The notes under the pieces were generated by a model. That model did not search any database. It saw only the letters and a list, made by a program, of their open reading frames with translations, and had not been told where the DNA came from. This document shows positions 1-8,414 of a DNA stretch of 64,000 nucleotides, in pieces. Position 1 is the stretch's first letter, and every line of letters begins with the position of its first letter. The stretch spans positions 1 through 64,000 of the forward strand of contig NZ_JAGGNV010000053.1 of assembly GCF_018614955.1 (NCBI RefSeq), in the 5' to 3' direction. The DNA comes from Variovorax paradoxus. Its GTDB lineage: Bacteria > Pseudomonadota > Gammaproteobacteria > Burkholderiales > Burkholderiaceae_C. The translations under genes and the position numbers were made by a program.

Positions 1-58
1 AGGCGGGCGGCAGGGTGCCGTAGGGGGTGGCCGAGCTGGCGACAGGAGCAAAAGACAT
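1..58 (-). CDS. N-terminus of an unidentified protein, cut by the window edge
   Basis: An ATG at 58 opens a minus-strand frame that reads M-S-F-A-P-V-A-S-S-A-T-P-Y-G-T-L-P-P-A and leaves the window without a stop. A purine-rich stretch lies just upstream of the ATG. Nineteen residues are too few to assign a family. It would be the gene downstream of panD on the same strand, 81 bases away, so it could share its transcript. It could also be a chance frame. Confidence 0.3.
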   Translation of the reverse strand, partial: MSFAPVASSATPYGTLPPA

Positions 59-139
59 GGCTGGGCTTTCTCCGTGGCCGTCGCCGAGGCACCGACGTCG
101 GTGGGAGGCGCGGCAGCGCGGCTGCCGCGGAACCTGGAC

Positions 140-538
140 TCAGGCAGGGACGGCCTGACCGGCCGCCTGGACCGGGATGTGGGCGCGCTCTTCCTTGATG
201 CGGTTGGCCTCGTCCACGAATACGAGCTTGGGTTGGTAGCCGCGCACCTGGTCCTCGGGAACGAGGCCGAAGGCGGCGATGATGACCAGATCGCCCACAG
301 AGGCCCGGCGCGCAGCCGAGCCGTTGAGCGAGATGATTCCGCTACCGCGCTGGCCGCGGATTGCGTAGGTCACAAGGCGCTCGCCGTTGTTGATGTTCCA
401 GATGTGGACCTGCTCGTTCTCGGCCAGGTTGGCAGCTTCCAGCAAATCTTCGTCGATGGCGCAGGAGCCCTCATAGTGCAGTTCGCAATCGGTGACGGTG
501 ACGCGGTGGATCTTGGACTTGAGGAGAGAACGAAACAT
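140..538 (-). CDS. panD: aspartate 1-decarboxylase (PanD)
   Basis: Decarboxylates L-aspartate to beta-alanine, the precursor of the pantothenate moiety of coenzyme A, in the cytoplasm. The 132-residue frame from the ATG at 538 starts [17 protein letters not shown] and has the hallmark YEGSC motif. Cleavage between Gly24 and Ser25 would create the catalytic pyruvoyl group. Length, the early Lys9 and the internal N-G-x-A-A-R segment fit the family. I chose the ATG at 538 because an open frame continues upstream but the family begins exactly here; upstream residues look like random coding. This is a housekeeping gene outside the transposon-bounded block, so it probably marks the backbone into which the left Tn3-like element inserted. 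Confidence 0.95.
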   Translation of the reverse strand: MFRSLLKSKIHRVTVTDCELHYEGSCAIDEDLLEAANLAENEQVHIWNINNGERLVTYAIRGQRGSGIISLNGSAARRASVGDLVIIAAFGLVPEDQVRGYQPKLVFVDEANRIKEERAHIPVQAAGQAVPA

Positions 539-896
539 CACATGAGACCAGATAGGTGAGGAGGGGCAGTGGGCTCTCTGCAGCTTTTGTTGCGGACCCA
601 TGCACGAAGCCGCGAATGCTAGTGGAGAACCATCGAAAGAAAAATTCCGGACCAGGCACTTTGAGCGGCCGATTCCGCCCACCTTCGGGAAGGTGTCCAT
701 CACAGCCATCCAGCATCAGCACGCGCAATGCGCCTTGCCGCGAACATGTCGCTGGCGCTCAGCGCATCGATGGCATGCGGGCACCGGCGCACTCGCCTCG
801 GCGTCCCTCGACCAACGCAAGCGGGTCTAGTTGGCGTGTGATCGCAGGCCACCGCGACGGAGGTGGTACGCGCCGAGCTCGGGTGAGCATGGGGTT
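539..896. other. non-coding or unrecognised spacer upstream of panD
   Basis: Several overlapping short frames exist on both strands but none has recognisable family motifs, a good ribosome site or consistent codon use. Low-complexity Arg-rich translations suggest chance frames in GC-rich DNA. The panD promoter should lie in the part nearest 538. The portion next to 897 is whatever DNA now abuts the broken transposase; I cannot identify it. Confidence 0.4.
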
Positions 897-998
897 CCAC
901 CGATGCTTATGCCAGGTGAAGAACGCTTGCAGTCCGAAGCCACTGATGTCGCGCGGCAACTCGCGCACGCCAAGGTATGTCGTCTGCCAGCCTTGCAT
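897..998 (-). pseudogene. N-terminal remnant of a Tn3-family transposase (IS1071-like TnpA)
   Basis: The ATG at 998 follows a GGAGG ribosome site and encodes MQGWQTTYLGVRELPRDI, followed by S-G-F-G-L-Q-A-F-F-T. This is the conserved start of Tn3-family transposases (DUF4158 region; IS1071 begins almost identically as I recall it). After about 34 residues similarity stops and the frame continues in unrelated sequence to 759. Only the first 3 to 4 per cent of a roughly 970-residue protein remains, so it cannot be functional. It reads leftwards, away from the 62-kb cargo, with its terminal repeat at 1101-1146. Confidence 0.75.
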
Positions 999-1100
999 CG
1001 CACGCCTCCGTCGGTGGGGCAGGGGACGATACGCCTCGGGAAAGTGAACAGCAACCTCAAGAAAATCAATGGCTTACGAACTCGCTCCCGCGCCGGTGCT

Positions 1101-1146
1101 GGCGTTGCGAACCGTCAGTCTGTGCACTGAAAAACGAGTAGACCCC
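1101..1146 (-). repeat. terminal inverted repeat of an IS1071-like Tn3-family element
   Basis: Read on the minus strand from 1146, the sequence starts GGGGTCTACTCGTTTTTCAG and continues with GTGCAC and TGACGGT. This matches the general Tn3-family end (GGGGTC...) and closely resembles the IS1071 end as I remember it. It lies about 150 bases upstream of the transposase start codon, the usual arrangement. The outer edge is 1146 and the element extends to the left. The next gene to the right begins three bases away (its stop is at 1149). Confidence 0.7.
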
Positions 1147-1148
1147 GC

Positions 1149-1790
1149 CTACCTGATGTGAAGTTGGTCGATGAGGTAAGCGACGCCGTCACTTGTATGC
1201 GTCTCAATGACACGGCGCAGCTCAGACGAGGGTTCGAAGACCTCATGGGCCCTTGCGACGCTGTCGAGCCAGACACAAATGAAGCCCGTCGGGGGAGACG
1301 GCTCCGTCCACAGTCGCTCGCGACGAGCCGTCGAGACCGTCCAGTTCAACGCGATCTTGTTCCCAGTAGTTGCCGCCGCTCGTCGCAGTTCGCGCCAGAG
1401 CGTGTCACGCGTCTCCGCTTGGGCATGAAATGGGATGAGGACTTTCACAGACTGCTCGGCAGGCTCATCTCCATCGACCTCGACCACGCACAAGGTCCAG
1501 CCCTTCAGAAAGATCGGCTCGTCAGCAGGTATGTATTTCTGACCGACCGCGGACGCTTGGGCCAGGCGCATAGCTTCCGCATCAGCAAAGAAAAGTTCTA
1601 CGACGCCGTCCACATTGAAGGCGGGCTCGCCATTGCTCGCCCATAGCACCTTGTCCACGCGGTTGTGCGTGTACTTGGCGATGCCTTCCATGCCAAGGGC
1701 AAGCTGGGCATGGGGTCCTGCCCAGTACGCCCTGAAGTCGCACGTAGCTGTCCCTTCCTTTCTTGCAAGAAGGGTCATTCGCTTCATCAT
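1149..1790 (-). CDS. EthD-domain protein (dimeric alpha/beta barrel)
   Basis: A 213-residue protein. Its N-terminal half has the EthD pattern: M-K-R-M-T-L-L-A-R-K-E-G start, then F-R-A-Y-W-x-G-P-H and a V-V-E-L-F-F-A-D segment. A second ferredoxin-like half follows. EthD proteins are small dimeric barrels often encoded in catabolic or redox operons; some bind or isomerise small aromatics, but most have no assigned reaction. The start at 1790 was chosen over the long upstream extension because that extension overlaps the neighbouring EthD gene (stop 1807) in another frame; ATG ATG at 1790/1787 both fit. It is the last gene of the homogentisate operon and ends three bases from the Tn3 end, so its 3' end may have been set by insertion. 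Confidence 0.7.
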   Translation of the reverse strand: MMKRMTLLARKEGTATCDFRAYWAGPHAQLALGMEGIAKYTHNRVDKVLWASNGEPAFNVDGVVELFFADAEAMRLAQASAVGQKYIPADEPIFLKGWTLCVVEVDGDEPAEQSVKVLIPFHAQAETRDTLWRELRRAAATTGNKIALNWTVSTARRERLWTEPSPPTGFICVWLDSVARAHEVFEPSSELRRVIETHTSDGVAYLIDQLHIR

Positions 1791-1806
1791 TTGGGGCCTT
1801 TCGAAG

Positions 1807-2502
1807 CTACAGAATTTGCCGCTCGGCCACGACGAAAGCTGTGATCTCCGACAAGAACGTCTTTGCGTGACCCATCGTCTTCTTCCCTGCTGCAGACCCG
1901 AACGCAGCCTCAAGCGTCGCGGCGTCCTCGAACCAGAGTTCGACGATGCCATCGATTGGGAAATCGTCGTAGCTACAGGGTTGCCCTTTCACCAGTTCCC
2001 GGGCGATCACCACGTTCTGCCTGTAGGCGCTGACGCCTGGCATCTTGCGCACCAGATCGCCGTGGACCTTCCATTCGCGGCGAAAGTCATCCTCGCCGAG
2101 ATCAGGACGACGCTTCAAGATCGACATGCGCTTCAACAGGCGGGCGCGTGCTTGCGGCTCGGGCAAGTCGATGACCACACGCTGCTCGGCTGTGACAATG
2201 TGCAGACCGCCAAGAAAGTAGTTCTCGTCCGCAATGAGGTCGGCCGCGAGCGCGCTGTCGTTGAAGGCATGATCCGCCTTGCCAATGTCGTCGAACCACA
2301 ACTGCGAGAAGCCGTCGAAGTCCCACGGTCCGCGCGGGAAATCAATGCCCCGTTGCAAGCGCTCCGTCACCGGGTTCTGCCAGTACGCCCGCAAACCGGG
2401 CGCTCGCTTGGCGAGCTCTCCATGGTGGCCACGCCAGTATTCGCTGAACTTTTCGGTCGACCAATCGGCCTTCTTGCGGATCAGGCCCATTCTTACGTTC
2501 AT
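1807..2502 (-). CDS. tandem EthD-domain protein
   Basis: A 231-residue protein with two EthD-like repeats: the first around residues 5-110 (M-G-L-I-R-K-K-A-D-W, F-S-E-Y-W-R-G-H-H), the second around 120-225 (M-S-I-L-K-R-R-P, F-R-R-E-W-K-V-H-G and I-V-E-L-W-F-E-D). It is a paralogue of the next gene (1149-1790) and sits six bases after the Old Yellow Enzyme gene, so it is part of the same transcript. A role in binding, tautomerising or protecting a pathway intermediate is an inference from operon context; no catalytic residue can be assigned. Confidence 0.75.
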   Translation of the reverse strand: MNVRMGLIRKKADWSTEKFSEYWRGHHGELAKRAPGLRAYWQNPVTERLQRGIDFPRGPWDFDGFSQLWFDDIGKADHAFNDSALAADLIADENYFLGGLHIVTAEQRVVIDLPEPQARARLLKRMSILKRRPDLGEDDFRREWKVHGDLVRKMPGVSAYRQNVVIARELVKGQPCSYDDFPIDGIVELWFEDAATLEAAFGSAAGKKTMGHAKTFLSEITAFVVAERQIL

Positions 2503-2507
2503 ATCTG

Positions 2508-3692
2508 TTACTCCTGGTTGGTAGTGGGTTCAATGAGTTCGGCTGCGGCCTGAGCACGGGCACGTGCCAAGCCCGGAGCGCGTTTCGCAAGCCAGACGCC
2601 GTGCCGGACTGGCCAGCGCTCGTATGCCGGGTCGACCCCCAAGGTGATGGCGGCGTGATGCGGCCAGTAGGGATCGAAGAGAGCTTCGCGACCCAGGGCG
2701 ATCAGGTCGGCTTTCCCGTCGGCCAGCACCTCTTCTGCCTGGTGCGCATCGACGATCATTCCGACGGCTTGCGTCTTGATCTGCGCCTCTTGACGAATCC
2801 GTTCTGAAAACGGCACCTGAAAGCCGAGTCCTCGCGGCACCGGCAGCGCGCGGGTTTCTTCGGTGAGGCCCCCGGAAGAGCAGTCAATGACGTCGACGCC
2901 GCAGCGTGCGAGTTCGCGCGACAGCACGATCGAGTCCTCAAGGCTCCACCCGTCCACACTGCCGTCTACCGCCGACAGCCGGCAGAACAGCGGCTTGCCC
3001 GCTGGCCAGGCCGCACGAACCTTGCGCGCGATCTCGAGGGCCAGGCGCATGCGCCCTTCGAGGCCGCCGCCCCATTCGTCATCGCGGTGGTTCGAGTTGG
3101 GCGACAAGAAGCTTGCGACCAGATAGCCGTGGCCGAAATGGAGCTCCACCACATCGAAGCCGGCCTGATCGGCGCGCAAGGTCGCCTCGACGAAGGACTG
3201 CACCACGTCTGCGATGCCCGCGGCATCCAACGCAACCGGCGCCGACCATCCGGGCCCCGCAGGCAACGCACTCGGCCCGAGGCGTTGCCAGGGCTGCGGA
3301 TCCGATGCCAGGCGCTGTTCGGACAGCGCCGCGCCCCCTTCCCAGAGCGGCTGGCTTCCCGACTTGCGACCGGCATGAGCCAACTGAACGCCGATGGCGC
3401 CACCGTTGGAATGGACGAAATCAACCACCTCCTTCAGCGGCTCGATCTGGCTGTCTTCCCAGAGGCCCAGATCCGCCGTGCCGATGCGGCCTCGAGGATC
3501 GACGGCTGTACTTTCGGTGAGGATCAGCCCAGCACCGCCGAGGGCGAACTTTCCGAGATGGACCATGTGCCACGGCGTCGCGCGTCCCGATTCGGCCGCA
3601 TGCTGGCACATGGGTGAAATGACGATCCGATTGTTCAGAACCAGCTCGCGTAGCTGAATCGGCTGGAAAAGAAGTGGTTCACTGGTGGTCAT
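2508..3692 (-). CDS. Old Yellow Enzyme-family NADH:flavin oxidoreductase (YqjM-like)
   Basis: A 394-residue FMN-dependent TIM-barrel ene-reductase that would reduce activated C=C bonds with NAD(P)H. Visible family marks: F-Q-P-I-Q-L-R near the start, N-R-I-V-I-S-P-M-C-Q with the YqjM-type cysteine at residue 29, V-Q-L-A-H-A-G-R-K, the substrate-binding His pair in E-L-H-F-G-H-G-Y-L, and G-R-E-A-L-F-D-P-Y-W near the C-terminus. It lies between the DMT transporter (13 bases upstream) and the EthD genes. In a pathway rich in unsaturated diketo-acids it could reduce an alternative substrate or a side product. The exact substrate is unknown. Confidence 0.9.
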   Translation of the reverse strand: MTTSEPLLFQPIQLRELVLNNRIVISPMCQHAAESGRATPWHMVHLGKFALGGAGLILTESTAVDPRGRIGTADLGLWEDSQIEPLKEVVDFVHSNGGAIGVQLAHAGRKSGSQPLWEGGAALSEQRLASDPQPWQRLGPSALPAGPGWSAPVALDAAGIADVVQSFVEATLRADQAGFDVVELHFGHGYLVASFLSPNSNHRDDEWGGGLEGRMRLALEIARKVRAAWPAGKPLFCRLSAVDGSVDGWSLEDSIVLSRELARCGVDVIDCSSGGLTEETRALPVPRGLGFQVPFSERIRQEAQIKTQAVGMIVDAHQAEEVLADGKADLIALGREALFDPYWPHHAAITLGVDPAYERWPVRHGVWLAKRAPGLARARAQAAAELIEPTTNQE

Positions 3693-3704
3693 ACGAAAGC
3701 CTGT

Positions 3705-4628
3705 TCAGTTAGGGGCGACGACGGGAACGGTCGCGGGTTGCCGAGTACCCAGATAGGTGCCACCCATCACGGCAAGAAAACCGAAGAGATGCCAGAGGTT
3801 CAGCCGCTCACCAAGCAACATGGCTGCGAAGCCGACGCCGAAGACCGGAACCCAGTAAAGGAAGACGGCAGTACGTGCTACGCCGATGCGCGCAATGGCG
3901 CGATTCCAGACGAGGTTGGACAGCGCGGTCGCCATGACACCCGAAAACAGGATGAATGCCCAAGGGCGCCAGCCCGGAAAGAGCCCATCGAATCCGATCG
4001 CTGGCGACTCGAGGGTGGCATGGACCGCCAGAAGGAACGAGCCAATCACATAGATCGCCCAGCTGATGGTCAAGGGGTGGAGTTGCTTGGCCAGGCGCTG
4101 GACGATGGCGCCACCGGCGGCAAAGCTGACCACGGCGGCCACCAACATCAAGTCTCCCGCGCCTGCGCTCGATAGACCGGCTCCTGGATGACTCAACACC
4201 ACTGCGGCCACACCTGCGAAACCGAGAAGGACGCCCACGAGCCGCATCAATGTCAGACGCTCACGGAACGCGACCGCTGCGAGCAATGCGGATACCAGCG
4301 GGCTCAACGCCATGATGAGCGCGCCATTGGTGGCCGTGGATCGCAGCAAGCCCTGCGCAAACAGTATCTGGTTGAGGTACACCATCAGGACCGCACAGAC
4401 CACGATCGCCCCGCACTGCCGCCACGACAACGACGGGAGTCCGCAGCGTTTCACCAGCACGATGAGGCTCAAAGCGGCGCATGCCACGAGCATTCGGAGC
4501 GCGGCCACGGTGGTCGGATCGAAGATCCCTGTCAGGACCTTCACTGCGGCCACATTCAGACCCCAGATGGCCATCGCCCCGATCAAGGTCGCCTGCACCG
4601 CGGCTGAACTCACTTGGCGATCAGGCAT
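3705..4628 (-). CDS. DMT-superfamily (EamA-type) transporter
   Basis: A 307-residue inner-membrane protein with about ten hydrophobic segments arranged as two EamA repeats, typical of drug/metabolite transporters. The N-terminus has the characteristic A-M-A-I-W-G-L-N segment; the C-terminal repeat holds A-L-S-N-L-V-W-N-R-A. Substrates of this family range from amino acids to metabolites, often exported. It starts three bases after the MFS gene stop and is clearly cotranscribed with the homogentisate genes; a pathway-substrate or overflow exporter is the simplest guess. Confidence 0.85.
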   Translation of the reverse strand: MPDRQVSSAAVQATLIGAMAIWGLNVAAVKVLTGIFDPTTVAALRMLVACAALSLIVLVKRCGLPSLSWRQCGAIVVCAVLMVYLNQILFAQGLLRSTATNGALIMALSPLVSALLAAVAFRERLTLMRLVGVLLGFAGVAAVVLSHPGAGLSSAGAGDLMLVAAVVSFAAGGAIVQRLAKQLHPLTISWAIYVIGSFLLAVHATLESPAIGFDGLFPGWRPWAFILFSGVMATALSNLVWNRAIARIGVARTAVFLYWVPVFGVGFAAMLLGERLNLWHLFGFLAVMGGTYLGTRQPATVPVVAPN

Positions 4629-4631
4629 GAA

Positions 4632-5849
4632 TCAGGCCCCTTTCAGTTTGCGATCGCGCTGTCGGATCAAGGATGCAAATGCACCGCCGAGCAGCAACAG
4701 GCCGATGGCTGAGGATGCGAAGACCATGGTTGACGCGAAGGTGTCGACCACCCACGCGGCAAGCAGCACTCCAAGCGATTGTCCAAAGAACAGCACGCAC
4801 GCAAACAGAGAGACCGCCGTACCGCGCACTGCCGGCGCCATCTGGGTCGCATGGGTCTGCAGCGTGTTGTGCAAGGCATAGAAGCCAAACCCGGCAAGCA
4901 GGCAGGCGGGAAGCGTCCACTGCCAGGATGGCGCGGATGCGATCGTTGCGAATGCGATGCCCAGGCAGACTCCTCCAGTTGTCGCCAAGCCGGCCTCGCC
5001 GAATCGCCGCAGCAATGCGCGGGCGCAGCGGCTGTAGAGAAGGCCGCCGACGCCGTAAAGCGCGACGATGGCGCCTGCCGTGGCCATCGACAGATTGAAG
5101 GTGGCGTGCAGGTGAGAGGGAATGAAGGCCAGTGCGCTGAACGCGAGCGCCCCTTCGATGCAGGTGACAAGCAACACAGTCCTTGCCCACGGCCTCGCCA
5201 GCACGTCCAGAACTCGACGAAGGACGCTATCCGTGTCACCCGCCGCCGGTAACGTGAGGCCGTGAGCACGCTTGGCAAGCATGGTGCCGCTGATCAGGAA
5301 GACGACCGCGAGCAGCGCGAACGCCGCTCGCCAGCTCAATATGTCGGCGATGAGCCCGCCCACCCATTGGCCGCAGATCATTCCAAACACGGTCGCGCCG
5401 AGCAGTTTGGCCAGCACTTCCTGACGACCTTCGTAGGCAACGCCGTCGCCGATCCACGCCATCGTCAAGGGGATGATTCCAGCGGCAGCAACGCCAGACA
5501 GAATGCGACTGACGACCAGCCAGTCCAAAGTGGGCGAGAACGCTGCCGCTGCGCTTCCGATCGTGCAAGCCAGCGTCGCAAAGCCGATGACGCCCACTTT
5601 GCCGAATCGATCCCCAAGCGGTCCGTAGAACAACTGGAGAACGCCGTAGGCTAAGGCGAAGCCGGAAATGGTCTGCGCGGCCTGGCCTGTCGTGACCGCA
5701 AACTCCGCTGCCAACGACGGAAGCATGGCGTCACAGATGCGCATTGAAGCCATGCTTGCGAATGCGCATGTGCCGAGCAACCAGAGCGTTCGGGTATCAA
5801 GGGAGCGGATGCTCATGGGCGCATCGCTTGTTACGGCGCTCACTGTCAT
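4632..5849 (-). CDS. major facilitator superfamily transporter
   Basis: A 405-residue protein with about twelve transmembrane segments. The loop between segments 2 and 3 carries the MFS signature (F-Y-G-P-L-G-D-R-F-G-K) and segment 5 is glycine-rich (G-Q-W-V-G-G-L-I-A-D). The set of motifs suggests a drug:H+ antiporter-1-like subgroup, but catabolic operons often use such proteins for aromatic-acid uptake. Its ATG at 5849 overlaps the stop of the CoA-transferase beta gene (5846) in an ATGA junction, so translation is probably coupled. Confidence 0.85.
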   Translation of the reverse strand: MTVSAVTSDAPMSIRSLDTRTLWLLGTCAFASMASMRICDAMLPSLAAEFAVTTGQAAQTISGFALAYGVLQLFYGPLGDRFGKVGVIGFATLACTIGSAAAAFSPTLDWLVVSRILSGVAAAGIIPLTMAWIGDGVAYEGRQEVLAKLLGATVFGMICGQWVGGLIADILSWRAAFALLAVVFLISGTMLAKRAHGLTLPAAGDTDSVLRRVLDVLARPWARTVLLVTCIEGALAFSALAFIPSHLHATFNLSMATAGAIVALYGVGGLLYSRCARALLRRFGEAGLATTGGVCLGIAFATIASAPSWQWTLPACLLAGFGFYALHNTLQTHATQMAPAVRGTAVSLFACVLFFGQSLGVLLAAWVVDTFASTMVFASSAIGLLLLGGAFASLIRQRDRKLKGA

Positions 5850-6487
5850 GCCACCAGTCCTGGCGCAAGGATCAAGCTCGCTTCGGTCGCGTCGATCACC
5901 TCACGAACTGACACGCCAGGGGCGGTCTCTTGAAGGACGAGCCCGTTCTCGGTCGGTCGGATCACTGCAAGTTCGGTGACTACCAGGTCGATGCGGCGCA
6001 CCGAAGTGATCGGAAGGCTGCAGCGCGGAACGATCTTGGAACCATTCTTCGACCGATGTGTCATCGCTACGATGACCCGGCGGGCCCCTGTCACCAGATC
6101 CATCGCGCCGCCCATGCCTGGAATCATGGAACCAGGCACCATCCAGTTCGCCAGATGCCCAAGTTCATCGACCTCGAGACCTCCGAGCACGGTGACGTCA
6201 AGGTGACCGCCCCGGATCATTCCGAAGGAAAAAGCGGAGTCGAAGGCACACGCGCCGGGCAACGCACCGACGGGGCGTCCCCCTGCGTCGGTGAGGTTGA
6301 TGTCTTCGAATCCCTCACCGGGCAACGGGCTCATGCCCATGATGCCGTTCTCGGAATGGAAGAAGACGTGAAGCGACGGAGCCAGGTACTGGGCAACCAA
6401 TGTTGGCAGGCCGATGCCGAGATTGACGCGGTCACCATCTTTGAGCTCGCGCGCGACCCGTCGAGCAATCACTTCCTTGTCGTTCAT
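5846..6487 (-). CDS. 3-oxoacid CoA-transferase, subunit B
   Basis: The 213-residue beta subunit of a two-subunit family I CoA-transferase. It contains the catalytic glutamate in H-S-E-N-G (residue 46), which forms the glutamyl-CoA thioester, and the G-G-A-M-D-L-V segment typical of ScoB/PcaJ/AtoA. The reaction moves CoA from succinyl-CoA (or another donor) to a 3-oxoacid. Here it follows homogentisate ring-cleavage and fumarylacetoacetate hydrolysis, so acetoacetate is the obvious acceptor. It overlaps the alpha subunit (ATGA at 6484-6487) and the MFS gene. Confidence 0.92.
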   Translation of the reverse strand: MNDKEVIARRVARELKDGDRVNLGIGLPTLVAQYLAPSLHVFFHSENGIMGMSPLPGEGFEDINLTDAGGRPVGALPGACAFDSAFSFGMIRGGHLDVTVLGGLEVDELGHLANWMVPGSMIPGMGGAMDLVTGARRVIVAMTHRSKNGSKIVPRCSLPITSVRRIDLVVTELAVIRPTENGLVLQETAPGVSVREVIDATEASLILAPGLVA

Positions 6488-7143
6488 GGGGCGCGCTCCT
6501 TACCCACCAGGACATGGACGAGCACGCCAGGCGTGATCACCGCATCCGGTGCGATCATTCCCACAGGCACGATGCTTTCTGCTTCGGCAATCGTCGTGGT
6601 TGCCGCCATGGCCATCAGCGGATTGAAGTTGCGTGCCGTGAGCGTGTACTCGAGGTTGCCGTAGTAGTCCGCCCGCTTCGCGCTGATCAGGGAGAAATCA
6701 GCCTTCAAGGCAGTTTCGAGCAGGTAGCTGCGGCCATCGACCTCGAGGGTGCGCTTGCCCTCGGCGACCAAGGTGCCGACACCCGTGGGCGTCAGGATGC
6801 CGCCGAGTCCGAATCCACCGGCGCGGATTCTTTCCGCCAAAGTTCCCTGAGGCACCAGCTCGACCTGCAAGGAGCCGCCCAACATGAGCCGCTGTGTCAC
6901 GGCATTGGTCCCGATGTGGCTGGCGATGACCTTGCGGACGAGGCCAGCATCTATCAGCCTACCAACACCAACCCCCGGCCGCGCGGTGTCGTTGCTGATC
7001 AGGGTGAGCCCACCACGCCGCTGTCGAATCAACTCGTCGATGAGTCGCGGTGGGCATCCCACACCCATAAACCCGCCCACCATCAGCGAGGCCCCTTCCG
7101 GGATCATCGCAATGGCCTCCTCGAGCGGGATGCCTTTCTTCAT
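6484..7143 (-). CDS. 3-oxoacid CoA-transferase, subunit A
   Basis: The 219-residue alpha subunit, starting [11 protein letters not shown]. The G-G-F-M-G-V-G-C-P-P loop near residue 30 is the conserved CoA-transferase G-G-F segment, and N-P-L-M-A-M-A-A lies near the C-terminus. I chose the ATG at 7143 because it overlaps the stop of the fumarylacetoacetase gene (7140) as ATGA and matches the family start; the frame is open further up but only as antisense-like sequence. With subunit B it should activate acetoacetate so that thiolysis can yield acetyl-CoA. An AtoDA-like, PcaIJ-like or ScoAB-like substrate range cannot be distinguished by eye. Confidence 0.92.
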   Translation of the reverse strand: MKKGIPLEEAIAMIPEGASLMVGGFMGVGCPPRLIDELIRQRRGGLTLISNDTARPGVGVGRLIDAGLVRKVIASHIGTNAVTQRLMLGGSLQVELVPQGTLAERIRAGGFGLGGILTPTGVGTLVAEGKRTLEVDGRSYLLETALKADFSLISAKRADYYGNLEYTLTARNFNPLMAMAATTTIAEAESIVPVGMIAPDAVITPGVLVHVLVGKERAP

Positions 7144-8414
7144 TTTGGTTCGACCGTGCCGACCACTTCTCCCAGACCGATGCGAGCTGCGCCGTCGCGC
7201 TCGCACCACCCTCGCATGATCAATGCGTCACCGTCCGCCAGGAAGCTGCGCTGCTCACCGTTGGGCAGCGTGATCGGCTGCTTACCGCCGCTGGTGAGTT
7301 CCATCAGTGAGCCCGCTTCGCTGGCCTCGGGGCCGGACAGGGTGCCCGAGCCCAGCAAGTCGCCCGGCTGCAGGTTGCAGCCATTCACCGTGTGGTGGGC
7401 GATCAACTGGGCCGGCGTCCAGTAGGCCGCGCGGGTGGTGTTGGTCCGAGAGAGCCGCACAGGCCCCTCACCCGCTTCGCGCATCCTCGCGGTCTGTAGC
7501 AAGACCTCCAGCTCGATCGAGAACGCGCCTTGCGCGCGGTTCGTCTCCGAATCCAGGTAAGGCAGCGGTTGCGGATCGTCCGCGGGGCGCTCGAAGGCCA
7601 CGCGAAATGGTGCCAGCGCCTCCGTCGTCACCAGCCAGGGCGAGACCGTGCTGGCGAAGTTCTTCGACAGGAATGGGCCCAGGGGCTGGTACTCCCACCC
7701 CTGGATGTCGCGCGCCGACCAGTCATTGAAGAGCGTTACGCCAAACAGGTGCGCCTCGGCCGCATCCATGCCGATGGACTCCCCCTGCGAATTTCCTTGG
7801 GCGACGAACCAGCCAAGCTCGAGCTCGTAGTCGAGGCGCTTCGAGGGGCCGAAGGACGGCACGGCCGCGTCGGGCGCCTTGGTCTGGCCCTGCGGGCGCC
7901 TGAAGCGCTGGCCGCTGACGCCGATCGACGAGGCACGCCCGTGATAGCCGATCGGGACCCACTTGTAGTTCGGCAGCAGCGGGTTGTCCGGGCGGAACTG
8001 CTTGCCGACGGTGGTCGCGTGGTGAACGCTGGTGTAGAAGTCGGTGTAGTCGCCGATGCGGCAGGGCACGGTCATCTCGACGGCCGACTGGGCCAGCAGG
8101 GCCTTGGCCCATTCGGCCGCCTGTTCGCTGCCTTCGGCCAGGCCGGCGGAAATCGCGGCACGCAGGGCCTGGCGCTCCGTCGGGCGCTTCGCCATCAGCA
8201 CGTTCATGTCGTCGGTATGGACCAGTCCGGTCGCCTTCAGGTCCAGCACCTGGTCGCCGATCGCGACGCCGATGCGGAAGGGCTCGCCGGTGCCGGCCGG
8301 TCGGAAGCGCCCGAACGGAAGGTTCTGGATCGGGAAGTCGCAGCCGGCCTGGTTGGCCGAAGCGACCCAGCTGCGCAGCGCCGGGTCGTGGGTGGCGTTC
8401 AATGCGTTGTTCAT
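7140..8414 (-). CDS. fahA: fumarylacetoacetase
   Basis: Hydrolyses 4-fumarylacetoacetate to fumarate and acetoacetate, the last step of the homogentisate route. The 424-residue frame has the full-length FAH layout: an N-terminal SH3-like domain (residues 1-120), then the metal-binding core with [34 protein letters not shown] and [10 protein letters not shown]. The ATG at 8414 overlaps the hmgA stop (8411) as ATGA. A longer open frame reaches 9746 but is only the antisense shadow of hmgA. No glutathione-dependent maleylacetoacetate isomerase gene lies beside it, which is unusual. Confidence 0.95.
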   Translation of the reverse strand: MNNALNATHDPALRSWVASANQAGCDFPIQNLPFGRFRPAGTGEPFRIGVAIGDQVLDLKATGLVHTDDMNVLMAKRPTERQALRAAISAGLAEGSEQAAEWAKALLAQSAVEMTVPCRIGDYTDFYTSVHHATTVGKQFRPDNPLLPNYKWVPIGYHGRASSIGVSGQRFRRPQGQTKAPDAAVPSFGPSKRLDYELELGWFVAQGNSQGESIGMDAAEAHLFGVTLFNDWSARDIQGWEYQPLGPFLSKNFASTVSPWLVTTEALAPFRVAFERPADDPQPLPYLDSETNRAQGAFSIELEVLLQTARMREAGEGPVRLSRTNTTRAAYWTPAQLIAHHTVNGCNLQPGDLLGSGTLSGPEASEAGSLMELTSGGKQPITLPNGEQRSFLADGDALIMRGWCERDGAARIGLGEVVGTVEPK

